Assembly: GCA_009908735.1 (NCBI GenBank)
Contig: JAAAOR010000006.1
Span: forward strand, 1 to 18,288
Origin: Spirochaetota bacterium
Lineage (GTDB): Bacteria > Spirochaetota > Spirochaetia > DSM-27196 > PWMO01
DNA: 18,288 bases
Reading direction: 5' to 3'
The translations under genes and the position numbers were made by a program. The notes under the pieces were generated by a model that was not told the origin of the DNA, ran no database searches, and saw nothing but the letters and a program-made list of their open reading frames with translations. Positions 14,703 to 18,288 of this stretch are shown piece by piece. How positions within the stretch are numbered: the first letter of the stretch is position 1; each line of letters opens with the position of its first letter.

Positions 14703-15658
14703 TGAGCGCACGAGACGTCTGGATAGAGGCGGCGATACTGTCCGTAGTGTCCGCCTTTCTCTATCAGTCGGCGCTATTCGTCTTCGTATTCATCGTTCCG
14801 CTTGCCGCTCTCGGTCGCCGGCGCGGTGCCGACTGGCTGGGAATGGCGGCGCTTGTCACGGGCGCCATAGTCGCGGCCACGCGAACGACGAGCCTCATAC
14901 GGCTCGGTATCGAGTGGGATTTTGCGATCCTTCTCATGGAGGTTCTGCCCCCGGCGGTCTTCCTCGGCGGACTCTACCTGCTGGAGACGAAATTGCTGTA
15001 CGGCGTGCGGCGTCTGTATCGACTGATACAGGCGGTGCTCATAGCCGGCGCAGTAAGTGTGCCGGCAATCCTCCTGGTGAGCTCGAGCAGCTTGGCCATG
15101 GAGACGCTGCAGCAGCAATTCGAGCTGCTGCACACGATGTTTACCGGCGGCGAGAGCGACGCGGAACGGCTCGGGCGCTTCGCGACGGTCGGCGGCATGA
15201 TGGAGGCGGTGCTTGATCTGCTTCTCAGTACGTACCTGTTTGCATATACCGTCGTGCTGGCGGGAAACTGGTACCTGGGTCAGGTAATCGGTGCACGTAC
15301 GCAGGGTGAGGAGGGGTTCCGGATCCGGGACTTCCGGCTGCCGGATATATTCGTCTGGGTGCTCGTCGGTGCATCTGGTGCGGCGCTGATTAGCATAGCC
15401 GGAAACGCCGGAGTCTTCGAGCATCTGGCCTGGAACGCGCTCTTTATCGCGTTGTTCCTATATGGGGTGCAGGGACTGGGAATACTGTGGTCGCTGCTTG
15501 ACCGTTACGACATCGCGCGGGGGCTTCGCATTGGCGTAGGGGTCGGACTCGCAATACTTATCCTGGTGCCCGGCGCCAACCTCCTGGTGTTGCTCGGACT
15601 TCCAGGATTGGGCGTGGCCGAGACATGGATACACTTTCGTAGTACTGAAAGGAGCTAG
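14699..15658 (+). CDS. DUF2232 (YybS-like) multi-pass membrane protein
   Basis: A 319-residue integral membrane protein with about eight hydrophobic helices. Its place between rpsR and rplI matches the DUF2232/YybS proteins found near rplI in Firmicutes and other phyla, and its hydrophobic layout fits. The function is unknown; some relatives sit near cyclic-di-AMP phosphodiesterase genes, but none is present here. Visible helices include [47 protein letters not shown] and a C-terminal [20 protein letters not shown] soluble-looking loop with basic and acidic residues lies at about 135-165. The start is GTG 14699 or the adjacent ATG 14702, both overlapping the rpsR stop, with GATGGGG as ribosome site. 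The stop lies within the ribosome site of rplI. Confidence 0.75.
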   Translation: MMSARDVWIEAAILSVVSAFLYQSALFVFVFIVPLAALGRRRGADWLGMAALVTGAIVAATRTTSLIRLGIEWDFAILLMEVLPPAVFLGGLYLLETKLLYGVRRLYRLIQAVLIAGAVSVPAILLVSSSSLAMETLQQQFELLHTMFTGGESDAERLGRFATVGGMMEAVLDLLLSTYLFAYTVVLAGNWYLGQVIGARTQGEEGFRIRDFRLPDIFVWVLVGASGAALISIAGNAGVFEHLAWNALFIALFLYGVQGLGILWSLLDRYDIARGLRIGVGVGLAILILVPGANLLVLLGLPGLGVAETWIHFRSTERS

Positions 15659-15665
15659 AGCAATT

Positions 15666-16304
15666 ATGAAAGTCATTTTGAATAACGATGTGGGCAATCT
15701 CGGGGAAGAGGGAGACGTAAAGGACGTGGCCGACGGCTATGCACGAAACTTCCTGATCCCCAAGGGGATGGTCATGCCGTACTCTCGACAGAATCTGGCA
15801 CTCATCGAGAGCCGGCGCGCGACCATAGAAAAGCGCAAGGAAGACAAACGGGAGCAGGCCAAGACCGCGAAGGACCGCCTCGAGGGCGAACCGCTGACGA
15901 TACGGATGACCGCGGGCGAGCGGGGCAAGCTCTTTGGCTCTGTCACGAGCCAGGCAATAGCCGAGGAGCTCGAGAAGCGTGGGATCGATGTGGAGCGAAA
16001 GAGGATCGACATCGAAGACGGCACGATTAAAACACTCGGAACTCACACTGTGCGCGTGCGCCTTTACGCCGAAGAGGAAGCACAACTGAAAGTCGTGGTG
16101 GAGCCCGACGAAAAGAGCGCGGCTCGTCAGAAATCAGCGCCGGCCGAAGAGACGACGGCCGAAGAGACGCCGGACGAAGAGGCCGAGCAAGCCCCGGCCG
16201 CGGATGCCCCGACCGAAGATGCCGCGGCTGGGCAAGCCGAGGAGGCGCCGGCCGAGGAACCCGCAACTGCAGAGGTGGCCGCTGAAGAGGAAGAGCGGGA
16301 GTAA
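15666..16304 (+). CDS. rplI: 50S ribosomal protein L9 with acidic C-terminal extension
   Basis: Residues 1 to about 148 are a complete L9: MKVILNNDVGNLGEEGDVKD, then VADGYARNFLIPKGMV, the N-terminal 23S RNA-binding domain; a charged connecting helix (about 40-75); and the C-terminal domain ending THTVRVRLYAEEEAQLKVVV. A further tail of about 62 residues is almost only Ala, Glu, Pro, Thr and Asp (repeats such as AEETTAEETPDEEAEQA). It is strongly acidic and probably unstructured. L9 is normally about 150 residues. ATG 15666 follows AAAGGAG, which spans the stop of the preceding gene. Confidence 0.96.
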   Translation: MKVILNNDVGNLGEEGDVKDVADGYARNFLIPKGMVMPYSRQNLALIESRRATIEKRKEDKREQAKTAKDRLEGEPLTIRMTAGERGKLFGSVTSQAIAEELEKRGIDVERKRIDIEDGTIKTLGTHTVRVRLYAEEEAQLKVVVEPDEKSAARQKSAPAEETTAEETPDEEAEQAPAADAPTEDAAAGQAEEAPAEEPATAEVAAEEEERE

Positions 16305-16316
16305 CCACTCGGCGCA

Positions 16317-17657
16317 ATGAACGGGGAGTCGCTGAAAGACAGGGTACCGCCTCATAATACCGAGGCCGAGGCTGCAACCCTGGGGGCGATACTACTTGAT
16401 CCGGAGGCCCTGGGGCGCGTTCTCGTGTACCTACGGGCCGACGATTTCTATCGTAACGCCAACGCTCGCATCTTCCAGGCCATCCTCAATCTCTCCGAGC
16501 GAGCCGAAGAAATCGACATCATCACCGTCACCCAGCAGTTGCGCGCAGAGGGGGCTCTGGATAACGTCGGCGGTGCGGCCCACGTCTCCTCCCTGACGGC
16601 GGCGGTACCGACCAGCGCGAACGTCGAGTACTATGCCCGCATCGTCAAGGAATCCAGCCTCAGACGGAAGCTGCTTCGGGTATCGAACGAGATTATCGCG
16701 ACGATCTACGACGATACCCGCGAAAGCCGCAAGGTCGTCGAAGAGGCCGAGCGGCGCATATTCGAGATTGCCGATAATCAGCAGACCGAGAACTTTCGCA
16801 AAGCGAAAGACATCGTCCAGGAGACCGTAGAGGCCATTGAGCGCCTCTACAAGACCAAGGACAGCTACACCGGCGTTCCGTCGGGTTTCCCGGATCTCGA
16901 TAATATGCTGAGCGGTTTTCAAAACTCGGAGCTGATTGTCATCGGAGCGCGGCCGTCGGTAGGAAAGACCGCCCTCGCGCTGACCATGGCGGCGCACATC
17001 GCAATCCATCAGCATATTCCGGTGGGCTTTTTCACGGCCGAAATGTCGAATATGGCGCTCATGCAGCGTCTTATCGCCTCGGAGGCGAGAATTGGCTCGC
17101 AGACGATTCGGACGGGGATGCTCAAGCCCTCGGACTTTAAAAGCCTCACCGATGCGGCTGGGCTTATCTACGAGGCTCCGCTGTGGATCAACGACACGCC
17201 CAATATCCCGCTTCTCGACTTGCGTGCACAGGCGCGACGCATGGTTTCCCAGCAAGGCATACGCGTTCTTTTCGTTGACTACATCACGCTCATCACCTCC
17301 GGGAACACCGATCTCCCTCGGCACGAGCAAGTAGCCGAGATATCGCGGTCGCTGAAAGCGCTCGCACGTGAGCTAAGAGTGCCGATCATTGCCCTCTCTC
17401 AGTTGACCCGTGATTCGGAGGGGAAGCGACCCTCGCTCGCAAGCATTCGCGAGTCGGGCTCTATCGAGCAGGACGCAGACGTGGTAATCTTCTTGCACCG
17501 CGAACGGGGAAGCGATCGCACGGGCGAGGAGCACCCCAGCGTCGTCGAGACCGAGCTCGTGGTGGCGAAGCAGCGAAACGGCCCGGTGGGAACGGTGAAA
17601 ATCGCATTCGTGCCGAAATACACGAAGTTCGAGTCACTCCGCCAGGAGCCCGTGTAG
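16317..17657 (+). CDS. dnaB: Replicative DNA helicase DnaB
   Basis: A 446-residue hexameric 5'-3' helicase that unwinds DNA at the replication fork. The N-terminal collar domain starts VPPHNTEAEAATLGAILLDP, the usual opening. The RecA-like motor has Walker A GARPSVGKTAL (K217, T218), PVGFFTAEMS, Walker B VLFVDYITLI, the IIALSQLTRDSEGKRP motif and the arginine-bearing ADVVIFLHRER. The C-terminal ELVVAKQRNGPVGTVKIAF is complete. Length is normal and there is no intein. ATG 16317 is 12 bases after the rplI stop; the nearest GGAG is about 14 bases away, so initiation may depend on coupling to rplI. Confidence 0.97.
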   Translation: MNGESLKDRVPPHNTEAEAATLGAILLDPEALGRVLVYLRADDFYRNANARIFQAILNLSERAEEIDIITVTQQLRAEGALDNVGGAAHVSSLTAAVPTSANVEYYARIVKESSLRRKLLRVSNEIIATIYDDTRESRKVVEEAERRIFEIADNQQTENFRKAKDIVQETVEAIERLYKTKDSYTGVPSGFPDLDNMLSGFQNSELIVIGARPSVGKTALALTMAAHIAIHQHIPVGFFTAEMSNMALMQRLIASEARIGSQTIRTGMLKPSDFKSLTDAAGLIYEAPLWINDTPNIPLLDLRAQARRMVSQQGIRVLFVDYITLITSGNTDLPRHEQVAEISRSLKALARELRVPIIALSQLTRDSEGKRPSLASIRESGSIEQDADVVIFLHRERGSDRTGEEHPSVVETELVVAKQRNGPVGTVKIAFVPKYTKFESLRQEPV

Positions 17658-17706
17658 GGACGAGTGCGGGGAGCCGGCGTGGTGCCGGGAAGGAGGCGGA
17701 GACAGC

Positions 17707-18006
17707 ATGGCGTTGAGAGACGAGTACAACTTCGACTATCTGGAAAACGAGGCGGAGAGCATGGTCGTCGAGGAGCTCGAACGTCAGCTCGAGCTCGAGC
17801 AAAACGCAGGCGTATGTCGAAGCGAAGAATGCGTCCTCGACATGGCGGCCTACGCCCTCAATAGCGTTCCTCCCCTGTATCGGGCTACGCTCCTCGGCCG
17901 CGTGTACAAACCGGCGCTTGACGAGAAGCACCACGGCGAGGTTCGCGAGGCGGTCGCCGAGGCAATCCGCGTGGTTAGAGAGAACCCGCCGTCCGATTCG
18001 ACCTGA
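17707..18006 (+). CDS. ComFB-family (late competence) protein
   Basis: A 99-residue protein with the ComFB layout. An N-terminal helix (NFDYLENEAESMVVEELERQ) is followed by C37 and C42 in CRSEECVLDMAAYALNSVPPLY. This matches the family's C-x-C-x-x-C-x-x-D pattern followed by AL-N-PP-Y, with the middle cysteine changed to serine. ComFB proteins are named from the Bacillus comF operon, and cyanobacterial members have been reported to bind cyclic dinucleotides. Whether this one does is unknown. ATG 17707 follows AGGAGG (17691-17696) at 10 bases. It is 49 bases after dnaB, on the same strand, and probably ends the operon. A small CCGGC/GCCGG hairpin (17674-17688) lies in the gap. Confidence 0.8.
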   Translation: MALRDEYNFDYLENEAESMVVEELERQLELEQNAGVCRSEECVLDMAAYALNSVPPLYRATLLGRVYKPALDEKHHGEVREAVAEAIRVVRENPPSDST

Positions 18007-18012
18007 ACCCGG

Positions 18013-18288
18013 TCAGTCCGGAAGCGTAAGCCGGAATGAGTCGGTGGTGGTGTTTGCGTTAACTGCCGCAACGAATTGCTCCGCCTGCTCGGATGAGGCG
18101 TAGAAGCGCCCCGCGACGGTAATGAGTGCCCACCCCCCATCCTTGAAGAAATAAAGGTCGCCGGTAGCCTCATTGCTCCCCGGCTCCCACATCGTAGCGC
18201 TACCGTCGCGATTGAGCGACCAGAGGAACCCGCCGGAGCTCTCGAGGCGCTGTGACGCGTGAGTGGTGCCGCCGTAGACCTCGATCTC
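18013..18288 (-). CDS. C-terminal fragment of an unidentified protein (5' end outside window)
   Basis: On the minus strand one frame is open from the window edge to TGA at 18015-18013, giving 91 residues with no in-window start needed. The sequence has features of a real folded protein: GGFLWSLNRDGSATMWEPGS, then GDLYFFKDGGWALITVAGRF, then SEQAEQFVAAVNANTTTDSF. It looks like antiparallel beta strands followed by one helix. I do not recognise the family. It may be the C-terminal, possibly exported, domain of a larger protein. It converges on the ComFB gene with a 6-base gap and no terminator between. A second minus-strand frame here (17850-18173) is less protein-like and overlaps the comFB gene. 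Confidence 0.6.
   Translation of the reverse strand, partial: EIEVYGGTTHASQRLESSGGFLWSLNRDGSATMWEPGSNEATGDLYFFKDGGWALITVAGRFYASSEQAEQFVAAVNANTTTDSFRLTLPD

Noticed and set aside
16431..17330. A 299-codon minus-strand reading frame opposite dnaB
   Set aside because: Shadow of dnaB in a GC-rich genome; no ribosome site or domain support.
17674..17688. CCGGC/GCCGG hairpin between dnaB and comFB as a terminator
   Set aside because: Only a 5-bp stem, no T run; it is followed directly by the ribosome site of comFB.
1..18288. Identical 9 bases (CTCGATCTC) at both ends of the window, suggesting a circular element
   Set aside because: Nine bases of a common codon pattern are within chance; the genes at the two ends (argH and the edge fragment) are on opposite strands and do not join in frame as one gene.
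1..18288. tRNA or rRNA genes, CRISPR arrays, insertion sequences, phage attachment sites
   Set aside because: No cloverleaf-like segments, spaced direct repeats, transposase frames or terminal inverted repeats were seen.

Overview
The window is about 18.3 kb of GC-rich, densely coded bacterial chromosome with no insertion sequences, CRISPR arrays, tRNA or rRNA genes that I can see. It looks like core genome of a free-living, possibly nitrogen-fixing spirochaete. That assignment is an inference. It rests on the order rpsF-ssb-rpsR-DUF2232-rplI-dnaB, on a PnrA/BMP-type binding protein, on a NifA-like activator beside amtB/PII, and on a ComFB-type protein. No 16S gene is present to confirm it.

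Left part (1-3310): the 3' end of a probable argininosuccinate lyase gene (+), a convergent BMP/PnrA-like periplasmic binding protein (-), a divergent FGGY carbohydrate kinase (+), a GC-rich intergenic repeat, and a small membrane-anchored protein of unknown function (+).

Middle part (3282-12732, all minus strand; transcription order is right to left): pyruvate kinase with an extra C-terminal domain, a NifA-like sigma-54 activator, then amtB-PII, a strong intrinsic terminator, and a very large GlnE. This is a compact nitrogen-control cluster. The amtB-PII operon has a consensus sigma-54 (-24/-12) promoter. About 145 and 175 bp upstream of its predicted start lie two CTAC-N6-GTAG inverted repeats exactly 30 bp apart, next to the activator gene; they are candidate enhancer sites. 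The PII protein lacks the uridylylated Tyr51. GlnE carries two GlnD-like ACT domains at its N-terminus. Together these suggest a rewired circuit in which glutamine is sensed on GlnE itself instead of through PII uridylylation (inference).

Right part (12783-18288): a minus-strand 155-aa unknown protein diverges from the ribosomal/replication operon rpsF-ssb-rpsR-DUF2232-rplI-dnaB-comFB (+). That operon has a TTGACA promoter and a hairpin leader that could be an S6:S18-type autoregulatory element. S18 has a 120-residue Arg/Gly/Ser-rich N-terminal extension longer than its own ribosomal domain, and L9 has an acidic C-terminal tail. A last minus-strand gene runs off the right edge and has only its 3' end here.

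A recurring theme is low-complexity sequence added to conserved proteins (two insertions in GlnE, one extension each in S18 and L9). A second theme is two kinds of translation start: several genes have good Shine-Dalgarno sites, while four minus-strand genes lack one and instead have a -10-like hexamer 6-9 bases before the start codon.
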